From contig CAZRLN010000006.1 in assembly GCA_964601085.1 (NCBI GenBank), positions 1-64,000 of the forward strand: DNA of 64,000 nucleotides, given 5' to 3'. Every line of letters begins with the position of its first letter. The stretch's first letter is position 1. The translations under genes were made by a program, and so were the position numbers. Under the pieces are notes generated by a model. The model saw only the letters and a program-made list of their open reading frames with translations. It made no database searches and had not been told where the DNA came from. Below are positions 9,191 to 15,902 of the stretch, in pieces. This DNA comes from UBA1444 sp964601085. GTDB taxonomy: Bacteria > Bacillota > Negativicutes > UBA1444.

Positions 9191-9412
9191 ATGACTCTGA
9201 TTCTGTATGGCCCGATCCTGGGAAAAATTCGTCGCGAGAAAATGATCAAGGCGGAAGCCATTGCCCGCCATCTCGGTATTTCGACGGCGACCTATTCCCG
9301 GATCGAGACCGGCCGCTGCAGCGCAAGCTACGAGCGGGTCACGGCCATTTGCAATGAGCTCGGCATATCGCCGGCCCGGTTGAATGACCTTCTGACGGGA
9401 GAAAAACAGTAG
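9191..9412 (+). CDS. XRE-family helix-turn-helix regulator (small)
   Basis: This 73-residue protein is essentially one Cro/CI-type DNA-binding domain. GPILGKIRREKMIKAEAIAR is followed by HLGISTATYSRIETGR, where the recognition helix falls on STATYSRIE. Proteins this small act as repressors of phages, plasmids or integrative elements. The ATG at 9191 follows AAAGAGGTG, while an upstream in-frame start at 9167 lacks a ribosome binding site. It is the first of four genes with a mobile-element flavour and may autoregulate the promoter at 9067-9094 (inference). Confidence 0.85.
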   Translation: MTLILYGPILGKIRREKMIKAEAIARHLGISTATYSRIETGRCSASYERVTAICNELGISPARLNDLLTGEKQ

Positions 9413-9426
9413 AAGGGAAGTTTGGT

Positions 9427-9717
9427 ATGATGACTCATCATTCAAAATCAAAAGATTCGAACCAGAAACTCATCGTGGATAAAGAAGGACACTTCTGTGA
9501 TATTCCGGAGTCGGATCTCCGCTTCCACCTATCGAAATTCGACAGGAAAACCTTGTTGTGTCCGATGGAAGTCGCCTATATCCTGCGGGTCAGTCGTCGG
9601 ACTGTTGAACGCCTGTGCCATGACGGCAAACTCCTGTACCTGAAAGTTAACCGGGCCCTGCGGGTTACCGTGGCGGCGTTGTTACATTTTATCGAAGCGA
9701 ACGAGGTCGGAGCCTAA
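9427..9717 (+). CDS. Excisionase-like / MerR-type helix-turn-helix DNA-binding protein
   Basis: The protein has 96 residues. The C-terminal half, LLCPMEVAYILRVSRRTVERLCHDGKL followed by a short basic wing, matches the excisionase-type HTH (HTH_17). That domain is used by Xis proteins and small plasmid or phage regulators. The first 40 residues are polar and not recognised. The ATG is preceded by GAAGGGAAG, and its stop overlaps the next start as TAATG, which implies coupled translation. No integrase is found nearby, so an excisionase role is unproven. It could be a transcriptional regulator. Confidence 0.75.
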   Translation: MMTHHSKSKDSNQKLIVDKEGHFCDIPESDLRFHLSKFDRKTLLCPMEVAYILRVSRRTVERLCHDGKLLYLKVNRALRVTVAALLHFIEANEVGA

Positions 9718-10343
9718 TGAACTACATCCGGCAGCTGAATTCGTTTTGGCGCTGGCGGCGGGAACATGCGATTCCCGCCTCGGCCCAGCTGCTGTGGTAC
9801 ACCTTGACGAGCGAGCAAAACCAGCGCCTGTGGCCCGAAACGTTCGAGATTTCCACGAATAGGCTGCGCGAGCAAATGGGCGGCATTTCCGTCAATACCT
9901 TCCGCCGGGCCCGCAACGCTCTGGTGCGGGCCGGTCTGCTGGAAACGGCCATGGCGAAGACCGGGGGAGAACTCTCCCGGTTTCGTCTGACAAAACTATA
10001 TCAGGAAAAGAAAAAATCGCCGCCGGACCCGTCCACAGACCCGTCCACGGACCCATCCACGGACCCATCCACGGACCCGTCCGCGGACCCGTCCGAACCG
10101 CCAAATCCCCTGGAAAATGCGGCCGGAGGCGATGCCCAAAACTCTAAAACCCAAAACGTATTAAACGTTATAAACAAAAGTGGTGTACCCAAGGAGGGAA
10201 AACAGAATGGGAGAACTGAAGGAAGTCGACTGGCAGGCGATGCTGGCCCGGTTCCGGAAATACGCACAAGAAACGCCGCCGGCGCAGTACGATCCCGCCC
10301 GGGACCTACCGATTGGCGGCGGGAGCAAAATTGCGGATTGTGA
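9717..10343 (+). CDS. Replication-initiation-like winged-helix protein with DPST repeats
   Basis: This 208-residue protein has an N-terminal region of about 100 residues. NYIRQLNSFWRWRREHAIPASAQLLWYTL continues into a winged-helix with VNTFRRARNALVRAGLLE, as in DnaD/replication-protein N-terminal domains of Firmicutes phages and elements. A low-complexity DPST tract follows (12-bp DNA repeat), then a polar tail. It runs 137 bases into the following DnaC-like gene in another frame, an unusually long overlap. Functionally it would recruit the loader encoded next. The tail after the repeat could have arisen by frameshift, since it resembles no domain I know. Confidence 0.65.
   Translation: MNYIRQLNSFWRWRREHAIPASAQLLWYTLTSEQNQRLWPETFEISTNRLREQMGGISVNTFRRARNALVRAGLLETAMAKTGGELSRFRLTKLYQEKKKSPPDPSTDPSTDPSTDPSTDPSADPSEPPNPLENAAGGDAQNSKTQNVLNVINKSGVPKEGKQNGRTEGSRLAGDAGPVPEIRTRNAAGAVRSRPGPTDWRREQNCGL
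10026..10094 (+). repeat. 12-bp tandem repeat (GACCCGTCCACG), about 5.75 units
   Basis: Units begin at 10026, 10038, 10050, 10062, 10074 and 10086, with scattered G/A differences. They encode DPST four times and then DPSA and DPS. The repeat lies within the replication-like gene and may vary in copy number by slippage. It is a coding microsatellite, not a CRISPR. Confidence 0.9.
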
Positions 10344-10953
10344 AGCGGAGTGCGGCGCGGCTCGCCTCACTGCCTGCGGCGTCTTTGCCCGCTATCACGA
10401 CGCCACGTTCGAAACCATCGAGGCGCGGGGCGTGCCGGCCGAACTCCGCGACCAGGTCGACACCGTACGCCGCTACGCCGACGCGATCGACGACAACGTC
10501 CGTCAGGGAACCGGACTGCTGCTGCGGGGGCCGGTGGGGACGATGAAAACCACCCTGGCGGTGGCGGTGCTGCAATGTTGGCTGCGTCGCGGCGGCTCGG
10601 CCCGTTTTATCACCATGCCGTCGCTCGTCGACAACATCTTCGCAGCGAAGTCGATTTCTCAGGAAGACTGGAATCAATTCGAAAAGCGCCTGCGGCAGAT
10701 ACCGTTGCTCGTTCTCGACGATCTCGGCGCGGAATGGGTGGCCGGCTGGGTTCTGACGAAAGTGGACGCGGTCATTGCCGAACGCTACAACCGCCGGCGC
10801 GCGACCATCATCACCACGAACCTCAGCAGCGCCGACATGCGCAGACGCTACACCGACCGGATCATCGACCGGCTGCGGGGCACTTTTCAGGTCGTCACCT
10901 GCAACACCCCAGTGAGTTTGCGCCGGGCGCCACTTGCGTCTGGTGCAAGCTAA
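10207..10953 (+). CDS. DnaC/IstB-like AAA+ ATPase (helicase loader-like)
   Basis: This 248-residue protein has Walker A as GPVGTMKTT at about 108-116, Walker B as LLVLDDLG at about 167-174, and the sensor-like IITTNLS with an arginine-rich RRRYTDRIIDRLRG after it. This arrangement is that of DnaC/DnaI helicase loaders. The start at 10207 follows AAGGAGG. The preceding gene's frame overlaps it. In phages and integrative elements a DnaD-like gene followed by a DnaC-like gene forms the replication module, and the order here is the same. No replicative helicase, integrase or transposase is nearby, so this is either a remnant or a host-domesticated pair. Confidence 0.82.
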   Translation: MGELKEVDWQAMLARFRKYAQETPPAQYDPARDLPIGGGSKIADCEAECGAARLTACGVFARYHDATFETIEARGVPAELRDQVDTVRRYADAIDDNVRQGTGLLLRGPVGTMKTTLAVAVLQCWLRRGGSARFITMPSLVDNIFAAKSISQEDWNQFEKRLRQIPLLVLDDLGAEWVAGWVLTKVDAVIAERYNRRRATIITTNLSSADMRRRYTDRIIDRLRGTFQVVTCNTPVSLRRAPLASGAS

Positions 10954-10958
10954 ACCCT

Positions 10959-10987
10959 TTGACTATCAGGGTTTGCGGGAATATAAT
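10959..10987 (+). promoter_or_regulatory. Strong sigma-A promoter of the DUF1659/YvrJ/amidase cassette
   Basis: TTGACT at 10959-10964 and a perfect TATAAT at 10982-10987 have an ideal 17-bp spacing. It is one of the best promoters in the window. Predicted transcription starts near 10994, about 175 bases before the first cassette gene. Confidence 0.8.
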
Positions 10988-11103
10988 ATAGTCGTAAGGT
11001 TGATTTGACAAACTTCATAGCGCTTTGGCGGGAAAGAAAGCGCAAAAAATATGGGTATAACGCATTTCGCGTTTACCATAGATCCCATCCCGCCAACCGA
11101 AAA

Positions 11104-11129
11104 GGCACGACTGACCGGTCGTGTCTTTT
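11104..11129 (+). terminator. Leader terminator/attenuator hairpin
   Basis: GGCACGAC (11104-11111) pairs with GGTCGTGTC-side bases 11118-11125 (eight pairs including one G-U) around a six-base loop and is followed by TTTT. It lies after the strong promoter and before the first gene's ribosome binding site. It would therefore stop leader transcripts unless antiterminated. Confidence 0.5.
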
Positions 11130-11132
11130 CGT

Positions 11133-11146
11133 ATTTCCCGGGAAAT
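11133..11146. promoter_or_regulatory. Exact Noc-binding-site palindrome (ATTTCCCGGGAAAT)
   Basis: This 14-bp perfect palindrome equals the consensus known for the Bacillus subtilis nucleoid occlusion protein Noc. A noc-type gene lies at 41415-42296 and a second exact copy at 34624-34637. It sits between the leader hairpin and the ribosome binding site of the DUF1659 gene. Confidence 0.7.
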
Positions 11147-11169
11147 ATTTTGCAAAGGAGGGATGAAGC

Positions 11170-11388
11170 ATGGCTGTTACCAGCAATCCGCAATCGGGCC
11201 GACTCACCATCGATGTGGTCGAGACCGTCGACGGCAAGGAAACGGTACGGTCCCGGAACTTCGCCGGACTGAAGGCCAGCGCGACCGACCAGGACGTCTA
11301 TGACGTCGGCATGGGAATCGGCAGCTTGCAGAAGTGGCCGATCGTCCGCATCAGCCGCACCCACGAAATCGAACTCACCAGCGAGTGA
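11170..11388 (+). CDS. DUF1659 family small protein
   Basis: The protein has 72 residues starting MAVTSNPQSGRLTIDVVET. It has the strand-rich pattern and the ending WPIVRISRTHEIELTSE that I associate with DUF1659 proteins of Firmicutes. These occur next to DUF2922 and YvrJ genes, and their function is unknown. No signal peptide or membrane segment is visible. The ATG follows AAGGAGGG. It is the first gene of a cassette with a dedicated promoter and structured leader. Confidence 0.75.
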   Translation: MAVTSNPQSGRLTIDVVETVDGKETVRSRNFAGLKASATDQDVYDVGMGIGSLQKWPIVRISRTHEIELTSE

Positions 11389-11423
11389 GTTCCGCGAATT
11401 TTTGAAGGAAGGAGGAAACCGCC

Positions 11424-11636
11424 ATGGATAAGGAAGCAGAACTCGTCTACGGCACCGCGCTCGACAGCCAGCACACCATGAACGTGCAGGACCCGCGCGA
11501 CGACCTCACGCTGGCCCAGGCCACCGTCGTCATGCAGGCCATCGTCGCCAAAAACATCTTCACGACCAAAACCGGCGACCTGGTGAGCATCGGCGAAGCC
11601 CGCATCCACACATCCGAGACCATCCCGTTGGTCTAG
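11424..11636 (+). CDS. DUF2922 family small protein
   Basis: This 70-residue protein has the features of DUF2922: LTLAQATVVMQAIVAKNIF in the middle and an ending with ARIHTSETIPLV. The family is of unknown function and is typically encoded beside DUF1659 and YvrJ proteins, as here. A strong ribosome binding site (AGGAGG near 11410) precedes the ATG. The protein is soluble by appearance. Like its neighbour it may be a small beta protein that acts together with it (inference). Confidence 0.75.
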   Translation: MDKEAELVYGTALDSQHTMNVQDPRDDLTLAQATVVMQAIVAKNIFTTKTGDLVSIGEARIHTSETIPLV

Positions 11637-11652
11637 CCCGGCGGGAAACGAC

Positions 11653-11841
11653 ATGGAACTGACACAAATGGTCGGTCAAGTCGGTTTCCCGATCGCGGTC
11701 GCCATGTGGCTGCTCATTCGCCTGGACAAGAAACTCGAGTCCTTCGAACGGGCAGCCGCGGCGCTCGCGGCTCGCCTCGAGGAACACAGCAACCGCTGCC
11801 TCGAGTGCCGGGAATACCGCCGCCACACTACTGAAAAATAA
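11653..11841 (+). CDS. YvrJ family single-span membrane protein
   Basis: This 62-residue protein starts MELTQMVGQVGFPIAVAMWLLIRLDKKLE. The sequence has one N-terminal membrane helix with the conserved GFPIAVA and WLLIRL pattern of YvrJ proteins, followed by an amphipathic charged helix and a CLECREY motif. Its small size, single span and location three genes before an amidase resemble a small holin, but YvrJ function is not established. The ribosome binding site is weak (GGCGGGAAA). Confidence 0.8.
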   Translation: MELTQMVGQVGFPIAVAMWLLIRLDKKLESFERAAAALAARLEEHSNRCLECREYRRHTTEK

Positions 11842-11861
11842 AAAAACAGGAGGTCCTCAAC

Positions 11862-12092
11862 ATGAACCCATGGATCAAATACAACGAATCCGTCCTGGCG
11901 ATCCTGAACGTCGTCAAACAGACCGTGCCTCTGACCGGCGCCCAGCGGCGGCGCATCGATGAAGCCAAGGAACTCGTCGAAGCCGCCATCGACATCATCG
12001 AGATCGAGGACGACGACGAATATGACGATGACGATATGGACGACGCCGCCATCGGCGACGAGTCCGACGACGATTCGTCCGTTCTCCAGTGA
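11862..12092 (+). CDS. Small acidic protein, unrecognised
   Basis: This 76-residue protein has an N-terminal helical half (WIKYNESVLAILNVVKQTVPLTGAQRRR). The C-terminal half is very acidic, with runs of aspartate between about residues 48 and 72. It has no signal peptide and no recognised domain. An excellent ribosome binding site (ACAGGAGGTCC) precedes the ATG. Its stop overlaps the GTG of the amidase gene by four bases, so the two are translationally coupled. It could be a regulator or chaperone of the amidase (inference). Confidence 0.7.
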   Translation: MNPWIKYNESVLAILNVVKQTVPLTGAQRRRIDEAKELVEAAIDIIEIEDDDEYDDDDMDDAAIGDESDDDSSVLQ

Positions 12093-12631
12093 ACGGACTG
12101 AAAATCATGCTTGACCCCGGCCACTCCGGCCCCTGTGAACCGGGGGCCTGCGCCGGGGCCGTCACCGAAGCCGCCGTCGTCCTCGCCATCGCCCGCCTCG
12201 CCGCCGCCCGGCTGCGGGAACGAGGCCACACCGTCCGCCTGTCCCGCGACGGCGACATCGACGACGACAGCTTGCGCTGGCGGGCCGAGCTCGCCAACGA
12301 CTGGGGCGCCGACCTCTTCCTGAGCCTCCACGCCAACAGCTTCGCCGATCCGGCCGCCCACGGCACGGAAGTTTGGTACTTTCCCGGCAGCCGCCGCGGC
12401 ATCCGTTTAGCCCGGCGCATCCAGCACGCGATCGTCCGCCGCCTTCATACCGCCGACCGAGGCGTCAAACCCGCCGCATTCACCGTATTGGCCGCGACCG
12501 AATGCCCGGCCGTCCTCGTCGAGACGGCCTTCCTCTCCAACGCGGCCGACCGTGCCCTGCTCACGGACCCGGCCCGCCAGGCCGACTTCGCGGCGGCGAT
12601 CGCCGAGGCGGTCACAAAAACAAACCTGTGA
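12089..12631 (+). CDS. N-acetylmuramoyl-L-alanine amidase (Amidase_3 domain)
   Basis: The enzyme cleaves the amide bond between muramic acid and the peptide stem of peptidoglycan and needs zinc. All four expected residues are visible: H12 in DPGHSG, E27 in VTEA, H81 in SLHAN and the catalytic E145 in VLVETAF. At 180 residues it is a bare catalytic domain without signal peptide or wall-binding repeats, as in phage endolysins. The start is a GTG overlapping the preceding stop (GTGA). Without a signal it would need a partner to cross the membrane, and YvrJ in the same cassette is a candidate. A terminator follows. Confidence 0.92.
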   Translation: MNGLKIMLDPGHSGPCEPGACAGAVTEAAVVLAIARLAAARLRERGHTVRLSRDGDIDDDSLRWRAELANDWGADLFLSLHANSFADPAAHGTEVWYFPGSRRGIRLARRIQHAIVRRLHTADRGVKPAAFTVLAATECPAVLVETAFLSNAADRALLTDPARQADFAAAIAEAVTKTNL

Positions 12632-12660
12632 AAATTCAACCAAACCCGTGCATAACATTT

Positions 12661-12697
12661 AATCCTGCTTCTTGCATTAAGAGGCAGGATTATTTTA
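12661..12697 (+). terminator. Intrinsic terminator after the amidase gene
   Basis: A 13-bp stem starts with AATCCTGC (12661-12668) and ends with GCAGGATT (12684-12691), with loop GCATT. It is followed by ATTTTATT. The stem includes one G-U pair. Confidence 0.85.
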
Positions 12698-12816
12698 TTG
12701 ACATAAATAATATTCGGATGCAATAATATTATAATCTCAAAAATAATGCCCCCCATACAATATAGTATATAATAGGAAATATATGAAAATACGTTTGTCG
12801 CAATTGCTCCCCCGTG

Positions 12817-12862
12817 TTATCCCGGCGGGATAATGTAGGGAATACACCTTTGGATGTATAAT
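12817..12862 (+). promoter_or_regulatory. Promoter of polysaccharide locus 1 with a palindromic TTATCC box
   Basis: A perfect inverted repeat (TTATCCC at 12817-12823 and GGGATAA at 12827-12833) sits just upstream of where a -35 element would lie. A perfect TATAAT follows at 12857-12862. The -35 itself is poor, which is typical of activator-dependent promoters. The same TTATCC hexamer occurs upstream of the promoters at 35567 and 46128. Confidence 0.5.
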
Positions 12863-12893
12863 AATAACGTGTTTTCCAAATCGGGAGGACTCA

Positions 12894-13697
12894 TTGTACA
12901 CAGAAATCCATGATCTGCATAGCCATATCCTGCCCGGCCTCGACGACGGTGCGCCAAACAGCGAAGTGGCGCAGCAAATGCTCAAAATGGCGGCGGGATC
13001 CGGGACGACCGAACTCTACGCGACCCCGCACCTGATCTCGGGAAGTTGGCAACCACCTTGGGCGGAAATTTTACACCGGACTGAAACATTGAACCGACAT
13101 GCCGTGAAGACTGGCCTGGGCGTTCGGGTTTTGCCGGGCGCCGAAGTGGCCATGGACTGGAGCCTGTTGGACTTGTTGCCAACACCCGGTCCGTATTGTC
13201 TGGGCGGCAGTCGGTTTATTCTTGTGGAGCTGCCTCTCGGCAGCCTGCCGAACTATGCCGACGATTTTTTATTCACACTGCAGACGCGCGATTTTTTGCC
13301 GATTCTCGCCCACCCGGAGCGCAATCCGGAGGTGAAGGCCGATCCGGCCTGTCTGCAACCGTGGCTGGACCGGGGGATCTTCGTCCAGCTGAACAGCGCG
13401 AGCCTGCTCGGCCGGATGGGCGAGCGGACCCAGGCGACCGCCCGGACGCTGCTCGCGACCGGCCGGGTCCACTTCATCGGTTCCGACGCCCACAGCGCCG
13501 GCGCCCGGAGCCCGGACCTGCAGGAAGCGGTCCAGGCGTTGACCGAACTGCTGGGACCCGACGAAACCGCGGTCCTGCTGGCGCACAATCCGGCGCAGCT
13601 GCCCGCCGCCCGGCCCGAGGCCATCCGCGCCCCGTGCGCCCGGCCCCAGCCGACGAAAACTAGTTGGCGCGGCCGCCTGGCCTCGCTCTGGCGCTGA
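12894..13697 (+). CDS. cpsB: CpsB/YwqE-type PHP-domain protein tyrosine phosphatase
   Basis: This 267-residue PHP-family phosphohydrolase has its metal ligands in IHDLHSH (H6, H9, H11) and LPGLDDGA near the start. It continues with YATPHLISG, PGAEVAMD, LAHPERNP and FIGSDAHSAG, all typical of CpsB/CapC/YwqE. Known members dephosphorylate the polysaccharide tyrosine kinase that controls chain length. That kinase is encoded three genes downstream. Translation starts at TTG (12894) after GGGAGGA. Its presence in a diderm together with a Wza-like protein is a mixed Gram-positive and Gram-negative architecture. Confidence 0.9.
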   Translation: MYTEIHDLHSHILPGLDDGAPNSEVAQQMLKMAAGSGTTELYATPHLISGSWQPPWAEILHRTETLNRHAVKTGLGVRVLPGAEVAMDWSLLDLLPTPGPYCLGGSRFILVELPLGSLPNYADDFLFTLQTRDFLPILAHPERNPEVKADPACLQPWLDRGIFVQLNSASLLGRMGERTQATARTLLATGRVHFIGSDAHSAGARSPDLQEAVQALTELLGPDETAVLLAHNPAQLPAARPEAIRAPCARPQPTKTSWRGRLASLWR

Positions 13698-13735
13698 ACC
13701 GACAGATGTCTTAGGAAGTATGGGAGAGATTACAG

Positions 13736-14401
13736 ATGCGCAAACTATTCGCCCTTTTTTTATTGACAAGCCTGCTGCTGACGGCCGCCGCGACGGTCCA
13801 GGCGGCAGCCGATCCGTATGTATTGCGCCCGGGGGACGTTCTGGCCATCACGGTGCTGGGGTATGACGAATTCGTACCGCCCAACATCGGAGCCGGCGGC
13901 CCGCCGGGCTTTTTGGTCCGTCCCGACGGCCAGTTCGCGTTTCCCCTGATCGGCGAAGTCGCCGTGCAGGGCCTGACTGCCGGCCAGCTCACCGAAGTGC
14001 TGCGGACGCGACTGTCGGAGTACCTGATCGACCCGAAAGTGACCGTGAACCTGGCCAAGCTCGGCGGCACCCGGGTCTATGTCCTCGGCGAAGTCGTCCG
14101 GCCCGGCAGCTACGAGATCGAGAAGGCCCACAACCTGCTCGACGCCGTCACGGCGGCCGGCGGGCCGACCAAGGACGGCGCGAAGCGCAACGTTTACATC
14201 GTGCGGCGCAGCAAGCCGAACGAGTTCCAAAAAGTGAACCTGCTCGCCATCCTGAAGAAGGGCGACCAGTCCCAGAACGTGCCGCTCGGCGAGGGTGATG
14301 CCGTCTACCTGACCTCGAATGGCCGCATCAACTTCGCGACCGACATCATGCCGTTCATCACGGCCACCTACTACGTCGACTACATCAGCAATCGAAAATA
14401 G
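13736..14401 (+). CDS. Wza-like polysaccharide export protein (Poly_export/SLBB)
   Basis: This 221-residue exported protein has a clear signal peptide, MRKLFALFLLTSLLLTAAA, followed by VQAAADPY. The mature part has the Poly_export domain (YVLRPGDVLAITVLGYDEF, RPDGQFAFPLIGEVAVQGLT) and one SLBB domain (RVYVLGEVVRPGSYEIEKAHNL). It is shorter than E. coli Wza (about 380 residues), lacks the C-terminal outer-membrane helix region and shows no lipobox cysteine. It probably forms the periplasmic or outer-membrane part of the export channel with the Wzz-like protein encoded next. It is co-transcribed with cpsB. Confidence 0.88.
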   Translation: MRKLFALFLLTSLLLTAAATVQAAADPYVLRPGDVLAITVLGYDEFVPPNIGAGGPPGFLVRPDGQFAFPLIGEVAVQGLTAGQLTEVLRTRLSEYLIDPKVTVNLAKLGGTRVYVLGEVVRPGSYEIEKAHNLLDAVTAAGGPTKDGAKRNVYIVRRSKPNEFQKVNLLAILKKGDQSQNVPLGEGDAVYLTSNGRINFATDIMPFITATYYVDYISNRK

Positions 14402-14420
14402 GGAACCGGAGGAAAGATCC

Positions 14421-15902
14421 TTGCACGATACAACACTGGACCTCAGACAGATCTGGAAGACCCTGCGCAAACGCCGCGGCCTGATCGGCAAGATCTTCGC
14501 CGCTTTTGTCATCGTAGCCGCCATCGTCAGCCTGCTGATCCCGCCGACCTACGAAGGCGAGCTGCTGCTGCGGGTGAAGCAACCGAAAGGCCTGGCGAAC
14601 TCCCTGCTCGGCGACATTACCGGCGGCAGTCCGATGGCCACCAAACAGCTGATGTCCACCTACGCCGAGATCCTGAAGAGCCGGATGGTGGTCGAGCAGA
14701 CCATCCAAGACCATAAAATCGGCCTGGATCCGGATGATGCGGAACAGAAACTGGAAAAATACGATGATTTCGTCAAACGGATCACGACCCAGCCGCTGCG
14801 TGACACCGAGATCCTGCGGGTGAAGGTGACCGCGCCGTCGGCGACGGAAGCCCAGGTCTGGACCAACAGCCTGGTCGATCATTTCCTCGGCCGGGTGACC
14901 ACCCTGGCCCGGGAAGAGCAGTCGGTGGTGCGCGAATTCGTCGGCGAACGGCTGAAGGAGGCCCGCCGTGAGCTGGAACGCGCCGAGGGGGCCCTCGCCG
15001 AATACAAAGTGACCCAGAAGATCGCCGCTCCGGCGGACGAGACCAAGGCCATCGTCGACCGCCTGTCGTCGGCGAACCAGCTGGCCGCCCAGAGCGAAGT
15101 CGCGATGGCGGCGGCCCAGGGCAAGCTGGCCAGCGCCCGGCGGCAGCTCGGCGGCCAGAGCCCCGGCTTTCTGGCCGATGGCCCGCTGATCCAGCAATAC
15201 AAGGCCAAGCTGGCCGAACTGGAACTGGAACTGGCCAAACTGCGGCAACTCTACACTGACAAGCATCCCCGCGTCCTCACCGTCCAGGCGTCGATCGCCG
15301 AAACGAAGCTGCGGCTCGGCAACGAAGTGTCCCGGATCGTGAACGCCGAGTCGCCGGCCGCGAATCCGGTGCACGTCGGCCTGCTGCAGGCCCGCATCCA
15401 GGCGGAGGCGGAGCTGGCGGCGGCGGCGGCCCAGCGACAGGCGCTGCAAAAAGTGATGGCCGACGGCGAGGCCGAACTGGCCAAGCTGCCGTCGAAGGAA
15501 CAGGGCATGGCCCGCGTGATGCGGGACGCGATGGTGGCCCAGGAGATCTACAGCATGCTGGCCAAACGGTTCGAAGAAGCCCGGATCAGCGAAGTGATGC
15601 AGCCAACCGACGCCCAGGTGGTGAACCCGGCCGTCGAGCCGGACCAGCGCATCCGGCCCCGGCGGACCCTGAACGTCGCCATCGCCGCGCTGCTCGGCCT
15701 GTTCTGCGGAATCGGCGCAGCCTTTGCCCTCGAGTTTATGAACCGGACGATCCGGACGGCCGACGATGTGAAGGAATATCTCGACCTGCCGGTGCTGGGC
15801 GCGATCCCGCATTTCGACAGCGAGATGGTCCCGCAGGACAGCGACTTCACCCGGGCGCTGCGCCGGCTCCGAAGCCTGCTCGGCGACAGAAAGGGGAAAT
15901 GA
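14421..15902 (+). CDS. Wzz/CpsC-like polysaccharide co-polymerase
   Basis: This 493-residue protein has the layout of a chain-length determinant. A first membrane span lies at about residues 25-45, followed by the Wzz signature PPTYEGELLLRVKQPKG. A long periplasmic coiled-coil region runs from about 170 to 390, and a second span is near 415-440 (NVAIAALLGLFCGIGAAFALEF) with MNRTIRTADDVKEYLDLPVLGAIP after it. The kinase domain is a separate protein encoded next. I chose the TTG at 14421 because CGGAGGAAAG precedes it, while the frame upstream overlaps the Wza-like gene. It sets glycan length in the inner membrane. The overlap with the kinase gene is four bases. Confidence 0.9.
   Translation: MHDTTLDLRQIWKTLRKRRGLIGKIFAAFVIVAAIVSLLIPPTYEGELLLRVKQPKGLANSLLGDITGGSPMATKQLMSTYAEILKSRMVVEQTIQDHKIGLDPDDAEQKLEKYDDFVKRITTQPLRDTEILRVKVTAPSATEAQVWTNSLVDHFLGRVTTLAREEQSVVREFVGERLKEARRELERAEGALAEYKVTQKIAAPADETKAIVDRLSSANQLAAQSEVAMAAAQGKLASARRQLGGQSPGFLADGPLIQQYKAKLAELELELAKLRQLYTDKHPRVLTVQASIAETKLRLGNEVSRIVNAESPAANPVHVGLLQARIQAEAELAAAAAQRQALQKVMADGEAELAKLPSKEQGMARVMRDAMVAQEIYSMLAKRFEEARISEVMQPTDAQVVNPAVEPDQRIRPRRTLNVAIAALLGLFCGIGAAFALEFMNRTIRTADDVKEYLDLPVLGAIPHFDSEMVPQDSDFTRALRRLRSLLGDRKGK

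Larger units (their letters stand above)
10994..11169 (+). promoter_or_regulatory. Long structured 5' leader of the small-protein cassette
   Basis: The leader can fold in mutually exclusive ways. GCGCTTT near 11020-11026 pairs with AAAGCGC near 11037-11043 to form a local hairpin. Alternatively TTGGCGGGA near 11025-11033 pairs perfectly with TCCCGCCAA near 11090-11098 to close a large stem that encloses a second arm (ATGG...AACGC with GCGTT...CCAT). A terminator-like hairpin follows at 11104-11129. Coordinates of stem arms are accurate to a base or two. I do not recognise a known riboswitch consensus. Confidence 0.4.

Noticed and set aside
10026..10094. Regular 12-bp repeats considered as a CRISPR or an iteron origin
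   Set aside because: The units are directly adjacent without spacers and stay in frame as DPST codons. An iteron role cannot be excluded but nothing else supports it.
9191..10953. Module considered as an active prophage or integrative element
   Set aside because: No integrase, terminase, structural gene or attachment repeats were found nearby. Only regulator and replication-like genes are present.
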